Made by a program: the position numbers and the translations under genes. From assembly GCF_041080795.1 (NCBI RefSeq), contig NZ_CP129674.1, positions 310,001 through 374,000 on the forward strand: a stretch of 64,000 nt of DNA. The letters run 5' to 3'. The notes below the pieces were generated by a model, which saw nothing but the letters and a program-made list of their open reading frames with translations, did not search any database and was not told where the DNA came from. Position 1 is the stretch's first letter; each line of letters begins with the position of its first letter. This document shows, one piece after another, positions 1-7,958 of the stretch. Source of the DNA: Bifidobacterium sp. WK041_4_12. Lineage in GTDB: Bacteria > Actinomycetota > Actinomycetes > Actinomycetales > Bifidobacteriaceae.

Positions 1-209
1 ACAGTCTGAATTTTCTGCAGATTATCATCATGCTGCTGTTCATGGGACTGGCGTTTGTGGGTGAGATCAACAGCACATTGGTGTTGTATGGCGTGTGTGT
101 GGCACTACCCCTGTTGCTTGCGGCTGCTGGCATGGTGGTGACGGTGATTCGTCTCAATCGCATGTATCCGAACACGGTCGTGGACATGCAGAAGGCTGGC
201 CTGGACTGA
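1..209 (+). CDS. ABC-2 type permease, C-terminal part (cut by window edge)
   Basis: The reading frame is open from the first bases and ends at 207-209, giving 68 residues: a long hydrophobic stretch followed by RLNRMYP and a short charged tail. The DNA is nearly the same as 6132-6322, the end of the complete permease at 5648, roughly 85-90 percent identical by eye, so this is the end of a tandem paralogue. By analogy it is the membrane subunit of an ABC-2 exporter or immunity transporter. The N-terminal two thirds lie outside the window. Confidence 0.8.
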   Translation, partial: SLNFLQIIIMLLFMGLAFVGEINSTLVLYGVCVALPLLLAAAGMVVTVIRLNRMYPNTVVDMQKAGLD

Positions 210-243
210 TGGTCTTGTCTGACTCGTTTGTGGAGGGAAATTC

Positions 244-979
244 ATGGCGCAACGTGATCTTGATTTCAGCGGTGCTCTTACCATAGGTGAAAGATATGCC
301 GCCATGAAAAAATGTCTCTTCCAGACAAAATGCTTGAGGATGAATCTTCAAAGATTGATTTGCCGGGTGTCTTGACGTCAGATGATCTTGCCGAGATGAA
401 TAGACTGCGTGGCTATGATGATGACCTGTACAGGGTGAGTGTCACGGAGACGGTTCCTTTACTGGGTGCTGGGGGAGTTGGATCGAATTCACCGCAGTGG
501 CTTCAGCTGCTGCATTCAGTGCTGGACGGTCGGAAGCAAAAACGGGATGCAGTCGGGGAAACCTGCACGGATGATGGTTTCGGGAGGCTTCTCACTCCGT
601 TTGCGGATTATGCGACTGATAAGCTGGGAGCCTGCCTGGAACGGATGGATTTCATAGGCGACGCGGCGGCTGTCCTGGATGAGGTGCGGGACGCTCTCCT
701 TGAACGTCTGGTCGAGATGTCTCTGAAGACCGAGGTTCTCGAAATGAACCGGGAACGCGTGTCCGGCTCTTTGAACGGAGACACCAGTGCAGAGCGGCAG
801 GAATCGTTTTTCGACCTGCTGTCTCAGCCAGGGTATCGTCAATCGTTTTCACCCAGTATCCTGCCCTCGCCCGATTTGTAGCGGAAGTCACCCTGAATTT
901 TATTATCCCGGTCAGGACTATAACTATCGCAGCGGCAAGCATATGGTTGCTGATGAAGTCTTGTTCCAGCACACGTTAG
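244..979 (+). pseudogene. LanM-like lanthionine synthetase, N-terminal fragment with two frameshifts
   Basis: An ATG at 244 follows a strong GGAGGG site at proper spacing. The frame moves at the A-run 307-312 (one base short) into the frame of 312-881, then again near 845-850. The third frame continues as FTQYPALARFVAEVTL and stops at 979. The composite resembles the DUF4135 dehydratase region of class II lanthipeptide synthetases: an early ERY segment, a LVEMSLKTEVLEMNRERVSG block, ESFFDLL, then the YPALAR motif. Family members have about 900-1000 residues; here only some 240 are left and the zinc-binding cyclase is absent. It lies between an ABC-2 permease and an ABC exporter, as expected for a dead lanthipeptide locus. 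The family call rests on motif recall, without alignment. Confidence 0.65.
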
Positions 980-1213
980 GCAAGATTCCGTAGCGCATGT
1001 GTAGTTCTCTTGGTGCTTGATCGCTCAGCAGATTGACAATTTTCTTCACTGTGACATTCCAGTCGGGTATGGGGCACGTGGATACTGTAACAGTCGAATC
1101 TGGCAGTGGATGACGAAACGCATGGTGGAGCGTCCGTTGCATGAGCCTGATTCCGTTGGTTTGTAACGGTTTGTGGCGGTAGGGTAGTCGGTGTATTCGA
1201 GAGCAGGGGTCGG

Positions 1214-3019
1214 ATGGTGGGGATTTTGAGGGTTTCGCGTGGTAGAGCGTGTGTTTTTGTGGCGTTGAGTGCGGTATTGGCTGCGTTCGTGGTTGGTGAT
1301 TCGTTTGTGGTCAAGGCCATCATTGCGAGTGTCGAGGCGTCTGACTGGTCTCGTTTCAGGCTGATTGCAATGTTCGCGGTGGTGTATGCGATTGCGCATG
1401 GTGGCGTGTATCTGTGGCAGCAGCTGTTCACGGAGCATTTTGCGAATGCGGTGGTGGCGCAGTTGCGGGAGCGTCTGTTTCATCGGGTCGCGGCGATGCC
1501 GTTAAAGGATGCGGTGGATACGTCTCCTGACTTGTATTTTTCCACGTTGACCGCGCAGATTGACAGTGTGAAGCGTGATCTGATCGATGTGGTGCTGTGG
1601 GGTGCGTATCTGCTGTTCCAGCTGGTGTTTTCGGTGGTGGCGGTGCTGGCGATCAATCCCACGCTGGGCGTGGTGGCATTGCTGCTATGCGTTCCGATGT
1701 CGCTGGTGCCTGTGGTGTCGAAGCGTTTCGTGGTCAAGGCGCGCACGAGGGTGGCTGCCGGTGTTGACGCGTTGAATACGGTGACTGGTGATTTGTTGCA
1801 TGGGGTCAGTGATTGGCGTTTGGCTGGCAGGAGTGTGCAGGCGCAGCGTCGTTTCGCTGGATTGAATGGGCGGTGGCGTGAGGCGTCCGATCATGATGCG
1901 ACGGTGCAGAAGGCCGCGGATTCGGCGAATAATTTCATGACGAATGTGTTGATTTTTGGCGTGTGGATTATCGGTGGTCTGCTGATTATGCGAGGTAGCA
2001 TGAGCGTTGCTCAGGTGGTGGCGTTCTTTAGTCTGATTGGTAATATTTCGGTTCCGTTGTTTTACATGTCGGGGTTGTTCTCGCAGTTCAATGCGGGGCG
2101 TGCCGTGCTGCGCAAGATCAATGAAACGATTCCTGATACGGCTCATCGGGCGCAGTTGGTCAGCGATGTGCGGCGGGATGCTCAGGGGCCGAAGACGGCC
2201 ATTGATGCACGATCAGATGATTCGCGACGGGGTATGGCGTCTGTTGAACGCTCCAGTCTACGTTCAATTGCCTATCGAAATGTGGCGTTTCATGCTGATG
2301 ATGCTCATGTTCGGACGCCATTTTCTCTATCGTTGGACACGAGCAAACGGTATCTGGTTGTTGGCCCGAGTGGCGCGGGCAAGTCGTCGCTGATTCGCCC
2401 GCTATTTGGTTTGGACAGCGATTATACGGGCGAGATTCTGGTCGACGGGCATTCAGTGAGGGACATTCCGGCTGACAGGCTGATTGATCGGGTCGGCCTG
2501 CTGTCGCAGTCGAGTCATATTTTTCACGCGTCGATTCGTGAGAATGTGCGTCTGATGGATGACACGGTCGATGACCGCGCGATCCTTGATGCGTGCGACG
2601 CCGCCTCCATCGGCGGATGGGTGCGCGAGCAGGGTCTGGACTACGTGCTCGATGACCGGCTGCGCACCATGTCGGGAGGGGAGCGCCAGCGCATCCTGCT
2701 GGCCCGCATGCTGGTGCGGGGGCGGCGCTTCTGCGTGTTCGACGAGCTGACGACCGGACTTGACAATCGCAACGCCGGACAGGTCGAGGCCACCATCTTC
2801 CGCGCGATCCCTGGATTCGTGTACATCACCCACCGGCTGAACGCCACGGTGCTGGAACGTGCCGATGAGATCATCGTCATGGACGGGCTCACCGTCAGCG
2901 CCGCTGGGAGCTATCAACAGGTGCTGCCCACCCTGAACAGGCTCAAGCTCGTAGCTCAGCCGGATGCTGCGGGAGAAACCGTCACGCATCCCGACGACGA
3001 CGGTTCCGTCAGGGAATGA
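1214..3019 (+). CDS. ABC exporter, fused membrane and ATPase domains
   Basis: A protein of 601 residues with about six membrane spans in residues 1-310 and an ATPase domain from about 345. It shows Walker A GPSGAGKSS near 383, signature MSGGERQR near 486, Walker B CVFDEL near 507 and the H-loop YITHR near 536. It is a half-exporter that should act as a dimer, pumping a peptide or lipophilic substrate out of the cytoplasm. Unlike typical class II lanthipeptide exporters it lacks an N-terminal C39 peptidase. It follows a LanM-like fragment, so export of a modified peptide is a reasonable but unproven role. No strong ribosome site precedes 1214, so the start is uncertain. Confidence 0.85.
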   Translation: MVGILRVSRGRACVFVALSAVLAAFVVGDSFVVKAIIASVEASDWSRFRLIAMFAVVYAIAHGGVYLWQQLFTEHFANAVVAQLRERLFHRVAAMPLKDAVDTSPDLYFSTLTAQIDSVKRDLIDVVLWGAYLLFQLVFSVVAVLAINPTLGVVALLLCVPMSLVPVVSKRFVVKARTRVAAGVDALNTVTGDLLHGVSDWRLAGRSVQAQRRFAGLNGRWREASDHDATVQKAADSANNFMTNVLIFGVWIIGGLLIMRGSMSVAQVVAFFSLIGNISVPLFYMSGLFSQFNAGRAVLRKINETIPDTAHRAQLVSDVRRDAQGPKTAIDARSDDSRRGMASVERSSLRSIAYRNVAFHADDAHVRTPFSLSLDTSKRYLVVGPSGAGKSSLIRPLFGLDSDYTGEILVDGHSVRDIPADRLIDRVGLLSQSSHIFHASIRENVRLMDDTVDDRAILDACDAASIGGWVREQGLDYVLDDRLRTMSGGERQRILLARMLVRGRRFCVFDELTTGLDNRNAGQVEATIFRAIPGFVYITHRLNATVLERADEIIVMDGLTVSAAGSYQQVLPTLNRLKLVAQPDAAGETVTHPDDDGSVRE

Positions 3020-3023
3020 GCGA

Positions 3024-3359
3024 GAAGACGGGCATGCTGTGCAGGTCGATCATGTTGTGACCGTGCAGGATGCCTGGGCGTCCGGCCTGTGGCAGCAGTC
3101 GTCCAGGGCGGAGAAGCGTATCTCCTACTGCAGCGACCCGCAAGTGTTGCAGGCTTCGGACGAGGACAGCAACGAGGCGAAGGGTGCGGGCATGGACTGG
3201 GATGCGTCGAGCAGCCCGGTATGGCTGCCTGCGAACAATTCCTGGCATTGCGACTACATGGCGAAACGTGTCTACATCAAGCACAAGTATCAGCTCACCA
3301 TGAGCCAAACAGAGAAAATACAGACCGTAAGCCTGCTCACCCAGTGTCCGGCAAGGTGA
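3024..3359 (+). pseudogene. HNH (DUF1524/GmrSD-type) nuclease, C-terminal fragment
   Basis: The frame reads QVDHVVTVQDAW, then DPQVL, NEAKGAGMDWDASS, VWLPANNSWHCDYMAKRV and ends after TQC. This is the order of the DUF1524 HNH domain: DHVV, the asparagine/lysine segment, WLPPN-like, CDY. The secreted N-terminal half of such proteins is missing and no start codon with a ribosome site precedes the motif. The frame simply overlaps the end of the ABC gene. It is therefore an N-terminally deleted remnant whose junction lies at about 3020. Confidence 0.7.
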
Positions 3360-3409
3360 AAACATCGCAGATTGTGGGATAATGGAAGGTACGGGCAAAG
3401 GAGGGTGCA

Positions 3410-3592
3410 ATGGATGAGCGGACACGACGGGCATTAGCGTTGCGTGATGGCATGCATTCCGCCGAGCTTGAAGGAGGGCGTGTCACCGACGCCTTCCGTC
3501 GAGACGCGCAAGACTATGTGGATGGATCCATCGACTTGCAGGGTTTGCTCGACCGGTTGAACCAACGGTATGCCATGCATAGCAGCCTATGA
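3410..3592 (+). CDS. VbhA-type antitoxin of a Fic system
   Basis: A protein of 60 residues preceded by AAAGGAGGG at good spacing. The early segment SAELEGGRVT carries the S-x-x-x-E-G type inhibitory helix of VbhA/FicA antitoxins. That helix blocks the ATP site of the partner Fic AMP-transferase. The C-terminal part has the usual YVDGSIDLQGLLDRL segment. The stop codon overlaps the ATG of the following Fic fragment (ATGA), the normal arrangement. With the toxin broken, the antitoxin is left without an intact local partner. Confidence 0.75.
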   Translation: MDERTRRALALRDGMHSAELEGGRVTDAFRRDAQDYVDGSIDLQGLLDRLNQRYAMHSSL

Positions 3593-3801
3593 GTGACATT
3601 GACCCGTATCTGATTTCTGGCACCAGCGTGCTGCGCAACCTGGTGAACGCTCATAGTGAGCAGGCCGAGGGTGGCTCGAAACCCAAGTCGAAGAAGACTG
3701 CCAGTGACATACATCAGGAACTCAGAGTGGAAACCAGTCGCCTTAAAACGGAGAAGCATCTTCCTGAGACCGCGCGCTATCACCACAGGCGGGGGAGATG
3801 A
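3589..3801 (+). pseudogene. Fic/DOC toxin, N-terminal fragment
   Basis: The first 22 residues, MSDIDPYLISGTSVLRNLV, match the start of bifidobacterial Fic proteins (DPYL, then G-x-x-V-L-R-N). After about residue 25 the similarity ends and a lysine/arginine-rich tail of unrelated sequence follows. The catalytic HPFREGNGR loop is absent here and in the next kilobase. The start overlaps the VbhA stop. It is interpreted as a toxin deleted after its N-terminal segment. Confidence 0.7.
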
Positions 3802-3931
3802 ATCGTGGGCTTCCTCCCACACCTGCCGAGCTGGATCAGCTCGATCATCGTCCTGCCGCACGAATCAACAAGAGCGTTGATTCGATTGCCTATGAGGAGG
3901 GCTTCGGGCGGCTGCGAGTAGATGTGGGTGG

Positions 3932-4156
3932 TTATCCGAAGGTGATGCACAGAACGGCGAAGGTAGCTGCAAGCATGGCCAGAAGAATTTTCTCGGCGGT
4001 GATCTCCCATTTGAGCAGTCTTCCGTCGAGTGTTTCATCCAGGCCGGTGGTGTCCCAGAAGCACCAGGTGAGGTGGCCGAGGAATACGATGGTGAGCGAG
4101 GGGATGCCGGCGAGGGTGATGTAAAAGCTCATGGTGAGTGGAATGAGAGTGTGCAA
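3932..4156 (-). CDS. small two-span membrane protein, unknown function
   Basis: A TTG at 4154-4156 follows GGAAGGA at about 8 bases on the minus strand, giving 74 residues. Two hydrophobic stretches (SFYITLAGIPSLTIVFLGHL and ILLAMLAATFAVLCITFG) flank a short acidic loop. No family is recognised. A longer frame opens to 4249 but lacks a ribosome site. The opposite strand carries a competing frame (3798-4124) whose ATG touches its purine run with no spacing, and it looks less convincing. Confidence 0.4.
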   Translation of the reverse strand: MHTLIPLTMSFYITLAGIPSLTIVFLGHLTWCFWDTTGLDETLDGRLLKWEITAEKILLAMLAATFAVLCITFG

Positions 4157-4570
4157 GGTGTGGTTCCTTCCGATTTCTGATGACATTACAAGCGTAGGTT
4201 CCCCGCGGTCCGTGCCCACGAGAAAAGTGCGGGTGCGTGTCGCGGTCATGTGGTGGCAGGTGAAGCGGGCAGTGAAGTTAACGAACCATATTGAGGAACT
4301 GTTCAGAAGCTAGACACAGCGCCAAACCCATGAATATTCGCTACAACGCTTCCAGTATGAGCTTGAGCATGCGCAGCACCATGCTATGTGTCTGCAAAGT
4401 GTATGCGCTCCCTAACTTTTGCTAGGTTTCGTTCACAAATTCGCATTTTTCCAAGCACTGATTTTCGTGCATGATCAAAATGCTAATCTTTCTAAGTGCG
4501 TCAGGCAAGCTGGACTAAAAGCGCAGCTGGCTGACATTAAGAGTCGGGTGTGGAGGAAGGCTTTGCAGCG
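4157..4570. other. non-coding stretch, nothing recognised
   Basis: No frame with a ribosome site, family motif or hairpin terminator is seen. The base composition is more AT-rich around 4420-4490. Confidence 0.4.
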
Positions 4571-4675
4571 ATGAGCGAGAATTTAGCAGCGGTCAACGGC
4601 ATGGTCGTGCTGACCTTACAAGCGTTACCCCATAATCATGAAGATATCCAGTTGTCAGCTGTGGCAGGTCGATGA
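4571..4675 (+). CDS. micro-ORF overlapping the next gene (34 codons)
   Basis: ATG at 4571 has GGAGGAAGG about 10 bases upstream. The frame encodes 34 residues (MSENLAAVNGMVVLTLQ and so on) and its TGA overlaps the ATG at 4672 as ATGA. This is the layout of a coupled leader or of the end of a lost gene. No family is recognised. A GTG 24 bases upstream in the same frame is an alternative start. Confidence 0.35.
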   Translation: MSENLAAVNGMVVLTLQALPHNHEDIQLSAVAGR

Positions 4676-5319
4676 CATTGAATACCTATGGCGCGGAACG
4701 AAGTTCTCTGGAAACCTATTACATACAAAATCATGACTTACCGGTTGCTTATATCGATGAAAGTTACAACACGGATAGATCGTTCACGCAACTGTATTAC
4801 ATATTGACCGCGGTCATCGTGCAAAGTGACGAAAGAGACTCGCTGCGAGAGGGTCTGGTAAGGGTGGTTGGCGGAACGCATTGGCATACGACTAAAGCTT
4901 TAAGGACTATAGAAGGTCGGGAGAAGACGCATCGGCTTCTCGAATATCTTGCAGATGAAGAAGGTAGCGAGGAATGCGTATTAAGCGTCATGAGCACCAT
5001 TCAGCCCAACGATCATGATGGCGAACAAGCAAGAAGGCAGGCATTCTATAAATTATTCAAGGAACTCACTCCAGAGATAGAGCTTTTCATTCTGGAACGC
5101 AGAATGAACGATGCTCAGGCTGGAATTGACGCTAACACGAAAAAAGATGCCATTGGGGCAGGATTATGCCCACCAACGACAAGGATGCCACAACGAAGCC
5201 CTGCGATCGAACCCCTATTATGGTTACCGGACCTAGTTTGCAGCGCCTACCGTCAGCGCCTAACGGGAAGAGACTGCACATACTTCGAACACGTTCAGCG
5301 AATCAGCACTCTGATATGA
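4672..5319 (+). CDS. DUF3800-like hypothetical protein
   Basis: A protein of 215 residues. Near the N-terminus VAYIDESYN is followed by YYILTAVIV, like the IDES motif and following beta strand of DUF3800 proteins, a family with an RNase H-like fold often found in accessory DNA. The C-terminal region has EPLLWLPDLVCSAYRQRL, also frequent in such proteins. The start is chosen for its overlap with the small frame before it; a ribosome site of its own is weak. The middle (about residues 160-185) is poorly conserved in appearance and could hide a frameshift. Confidence 0.55.
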   Translation: MTLNTYGAERSSLETYYIQNHDLPVAYIDESYNTDRSFTQLYYILTAVIVQSDERDSLREGLVRVVGGTHWHTTKALRTIEGREKTHRLLEYLADEEGSEECVLSVMSTIQPNDHDGEQARRQAFYKLFKELTPEIELFILERRMNDAQAGIDANTKKDAIGAGLCPPTTRMPQRSPAIEPLLWLPDLVCSAYRQRLTGRDCTYFEHVQRISTLI

Positions 5320-5327
5320 AAAATAAT

Positions 5328-5356
5328 GACTCCGTGACGGATATAATCACGGAGTC
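5328..5356 (+). terminator. inverted repeat after the DUF3800-like gene
   Basis: GACTCCGTGA and TCACGGAGTC form a perfect 10-bp stem with a 9-base loop, nine bases after the stop at 5319. There is no clear U-run on the plus strand, so it may be a weak terminator or an RNA-stabilising hairpin. Confidence 0.5.
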
Positions 5357-5363
5357 TAACGTT

Positions 5364-5558
5364 GAGAGCGAGCCGTTGCTGCCGCAGCTACACAAACGAC
5401 CAGCCATACCCGCCTAATAAGGGGGCATGCGCATTGCTCATATATCAATATATCATCGGTGCGATGATAATACAACTGTGCGAACCGCCGTCTCTGCTCG
5501 AAGACACTTCTCTGCGCCGCACCCGTTCAAGCTGCAAATGAAGACAGTCACGCACCTC
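5364..5558 (+). repeat. dispersed intergenic repeat, copy A (about 195 bp)
   Basis: The segment aligns along its whole length with 9829-10026, sharing blocks such as ATCATCGGTGCGA or its close variant, AAGGGGGGCATGC-like and GTGCAAATGAA-like. Identity is roughly 70-75 percent by eye. Both copies lie just before ABC transporter genes (5648 and 10186). It may be the duplicated upstream region of an ancestral transporter operon. Confidence 0.7.
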
Positions 5559-5647
5559 CGTATAAAAATCGAACGTTAATTTCATGTGGCGGGGTTATAC
5601 TGGGGGCGTATTTCTTGCAGGGTGTCCAATACTGGGGAAGTGTTGCA

Positions 5648-6322
5648 ATGAAGGCCATCGTTTTTCGTGACTGGCGTTTCTATAACAGGCCCACGAGGTG
5701 GGCCATGATCGTGGCCGTGCCGATCATGGTGATTCTGATGCAGGCGGGGTTCGCGATGGCGTTTCCTTTTGGCCATGACACCTTACTTCTTATGGCTATG
5801 ATTTTCGTTGCTTGCGGTTCCTATATGGCGTATGTTCCGGCGTCTCTTGCGGTGGCTGCGGTGTTGGAGGATGTGGCTTCCGGTGTGGTGGTGTCGGTGC
5901 ATCTGGCTGGCATGGGCATGTGGAGGTATCTGCTGTCGAAGATGGTGCTGCCGGTGGTGTTCACGTTCGGCGGTGTGATATTGGATTTGCTGTATCTGTG
6001 GTATGCCGGCGTGCTCACCACTGGGGTGATACCTGGTGTGGCGATCGGTTTCTCGATGCTGGCGGCTGGCACCCTGCCGCTGTTGCCGTTCTGCATGGGT
6101 ACCGTCCCCGAGCGGGCGCATGGCAAGCAGAACAGTCTGAATTTCGTGCAGATTATCATCATGCTGCTGTTCATAGGATTGGCGTTTATCGGTGGGATCA
6201 ACGGCACGCTGGTGCTGTATGGCGTGTGCGTGGCGCTGCCGCTGCTGCTTGCGGCTGCTGGCATGGTGGTGACGGTGGTTCGCCTGAATCGCATGTATCC
6301 CCGGACGGTCGTGGATTTGTAG
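5648..6322 (+). CDS. ABC-2 type permease
   Basis: A protein of 224 residues with about six membrane spans. ATG 5648 is chosen because GGGGAAG lies seven bases upstream; an earlier in-frame codon at 5615 lacks such a site. There is no ATPase domain. The partner ATPase starts 63 bases downstream at 6386, so the two form a two-gene ABC transporter. Such small ABC-2 pairs serve export or self-immunity in peptide-antibiotic clusters. The paralogue ending at 209 shows that the permease was duplicated within the island. Confidence 0.85.
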   Translation: MKAIVFRDWRFYNRPTRWAMIVAVPIMVILMQAGFAMAFPFGHDTLLLMAMIFVACGSYMAYVPASLAVAAVLEDVASGVVVSVHLAGMGMWRYLLSKMVLPVVFTFGGVILDLLYLWYAGVLTTGVIPGVAIGFSMLAAGTLPLLPFCMGTVPERAHGKQNSLNFVQIIIMLLFIGLAFIGGINGTLVLYGVCVALPLLLAAAGMVVTVVRLNRMYPRTVVDL

Positions 6323-6385
6323 CGTGGGGGATTGGTGCTGGCGTGTGTGCAAGCGTGTTGGGCGTTGTAGGCGAAGGGGGTTGCT

Positions 6386-7168
6386 GTGAGTGTTGATGGG
6401 GATGTGGCTGTCGCGGTGGAGCATGTGTGGTTCGGCTATCGCAAGGCCGGCAGTGTGCTGGAGGACGTCGATTTCAGGGTGCCTGCGGGGCAGTCGCTGG
6501 CGATACTGGGATATAACGGGGTGGGCAAGACGACCCTGCTGAATCTGATCGTCGGCCTGCTTCGGCCTTCCAAGGGTCGGGCCGTGATCAACGGGAAGCT
6601 TATTGCCTCGGTGCGTGAGGTGTTCGAGCTGACCGAGCGCAGCAATCTGATCGATTCGATGAGCGTGCGCGACAACATCCGGTTCCGTGATCTCCTGTTC
6701 TCGGGGCAGGGGCCTGCCCGGCCGACGCCTGGCATGGAGCATCTTGATAGGGAGCGGCTGGTCGTGGCGTTCGGTTTGGCGGAGCATCTGGACAAGCGGG
6801 TCGACGAACTGTCTTCGGGACTGCGCAAGCGTGCCGGCCTGGTGGCTGGACTGCTGTTCGACCCGCGTCTCATTCTGCTGGACGAGCCGACGAATTCGAT
6901 TGATCCGCTGACGCGCAGCCTGCTGCTCGACTGCGTCGGCCAGCTGCGCGGGGATGGTCGCACGCTGGTGACGGTCACGCATGATCTGGACTACTGCTGG
7001 AAGGTGGCCGACCGGATCATCGTCCTCGACGACAAGCGCATCGCCCTGGATCGCATGACCCATGACTTCGCCGACTTCGACGCGTTCAAGAAAGCCGCCA
7101 CCCTGGGAAGGCAAGCCACCCACACCGACTTCGGACTCACCCACACCACAGCCACCACCATCAAATAA
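6386..7168 (+). CDS. ABC transporter ATPase, partner of the 5648 permease
   Basis: A protein of 260 residues starting at GTG 6386, five bases after AAGGGGG. Walker A GYNGVGKTT lies near residue 42, the signature LSSGLRKR near 142, Walker B LILLDEP near 163, and the H-loop histidine in THDLDY. The signature has L-S-S-G rather than L-S-G-G, a common drift in ABC-2 ATPases. It energises the permease encoded upstream. The substrate is unknown; lanthipeptide immunity or export is suggested only by location. Confidence 0.88.
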   Translation: MSVDGDVAVAVEHVWFGYRKAGSVLEDVDFRVPAGQSLAILGYNGVGKTTLLNLIVGLLRPSKGRAVINGKLIASVREVFELTERSNLIDSMSVRDNIRFRDLLFSGQGPARPTPGMEHLDRERLVVAFGLAEHLDKRVDELSSGLRKRAGLVAGLLFDPRLILLDEPTNSIDPLTRSLLLDCVGQLRGDGRTLVTVTHDLDYCWKVADRIIVLDDKRIALDRMTHDFADFDAFKKAATLGRQATHTDFGLTHTTATTIK

Positions 7169-7820
7169 ACGAATGCATCTCCATTGGTGAAAGCCTCAGA
7201 TTTACATGGGACATATGCAAAAGACCCCAAGAAGACCTCGAAAGCAGGTTTGAAAAATAATTCAGAAAATCAGGCGAAGAATATGAAAGAATCAAAATAC
7301 ACAGTTAAAGAAACTAACAAACTGTCCAAAACTAAGTGCGGTAATCAACATGGCATAAGATATCTGGAAAATCCTTCTAACACCACTACCCGTAAACAAC
7401 ACCGTGCTGCCAGTTCTTCAGCTTTTCCTGCTGTGCACGAGAAAGGAGCCGGCGCGAGCGAGAGCAGAGTCGCTCCGACCACCATGCAGATGACCAGCCT
7501 CGCGACAACATGCCTTTGAGCCTTTTGCTGCGCTGTCGCTTCCATTGCCTCATTTGACTGAGTTGACTGAGTTGACTGAGTTGACTTCATCGTTCCCATC
7601 GCCGGGTACGGCACCACTCAAAGGGGGATTGACGCGACGCTGCATTTGAACACATCCAATGCAAAGAGGAAAAGTGATGATGTCACACATGCCATGCCGT
7701 CGGGACTGTGTAGCAAACAAAGGATTTGCATTCACTGCGTCGGCGGAGTGCTTCAAGGGAACGGTGCGCTGAGCCGTGCACTGGCGCTGTGCAATGACAT
7801 GCAGAAATGATTCAACTGTA
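7169..7820. other. non-coding or degenerate stretch
   Basis: About 650 bases without a convincing gene. A lysine-rich plus-strand frame at 7184-7519 and a minus-strand frame at 7345-7617 with one hydrophobic segment both lack ribosome sites and family motifs. A 9-bp tandem repeat (TTGACTGAG) lies at 7554-7586. The AT-rich part near 7240-7330 could be a relic of a small gene, but nothing is recognised. Confidence 0.4.
7554..7586. repeat. 9-bp tandem repeat, 3.7 units
   Basis: TTGACTGAG repeats three times and a partial fourth copy (TTGACT) follows. It lies outside any supported gene. Confidence 0.9.
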
Positions 7821-7926
7821 TATAAACAAAGTACTTGAATTGGGAAACGACAATACTATACTTAGTTTATAGGCATATAAGTATATAAACTAAGTATAGT
7901 TTTGTCGTTTATATACTTAGTTTATA
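7821..7926 (+). promoter_or_regulatory. operator array before abiEi
   Basis: The 15-bp box TATACTTAGTTTATA occurs at 7857-7871 (+), 7884-7898 (inverted) and 7912-7926 (+), all exact, with centres 27-28 bp apart. A degenerate inverted fourth copy (12 of 15) is at 7821-7835. The first two boxes are part of a 26-bp inverted repeat (7845-7870 and 7885-7910) with one mismatch and a 14-base loop. The array ends 32 bases before the abiEi ATG. AbiEi antitoxins are known to repress their own promoters through inverted repeats, so these are the likely binding sites. Confidence 0.85.
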
Positions 7927-7958
7927 CCATTTGGGTTCTGCATCGAGGGAGGTGGGTT

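Noticed and set aside
3798..4124. Plus-strand frame starting MNRGLPPTPAELDQLD
   Set aside because: The purine run touches the ATG with no spacing, no motif is recognised, and the second half is opposite a hydrophobic minus-strand gene.
5783..7144. Long minus-strand open frame of 453 codons opposite the permease and ATPase genes
   Set aside because: It is the antisense of two recognised ABC genes, rich in His/Arg/Gln and without family motifs.
7184..7519. Lysine-rich plus-strand frame considered as a peptide precursor
   Set aside because: No ribosome site, no leader motif and no Cys/Ser core; the second half changes composition.
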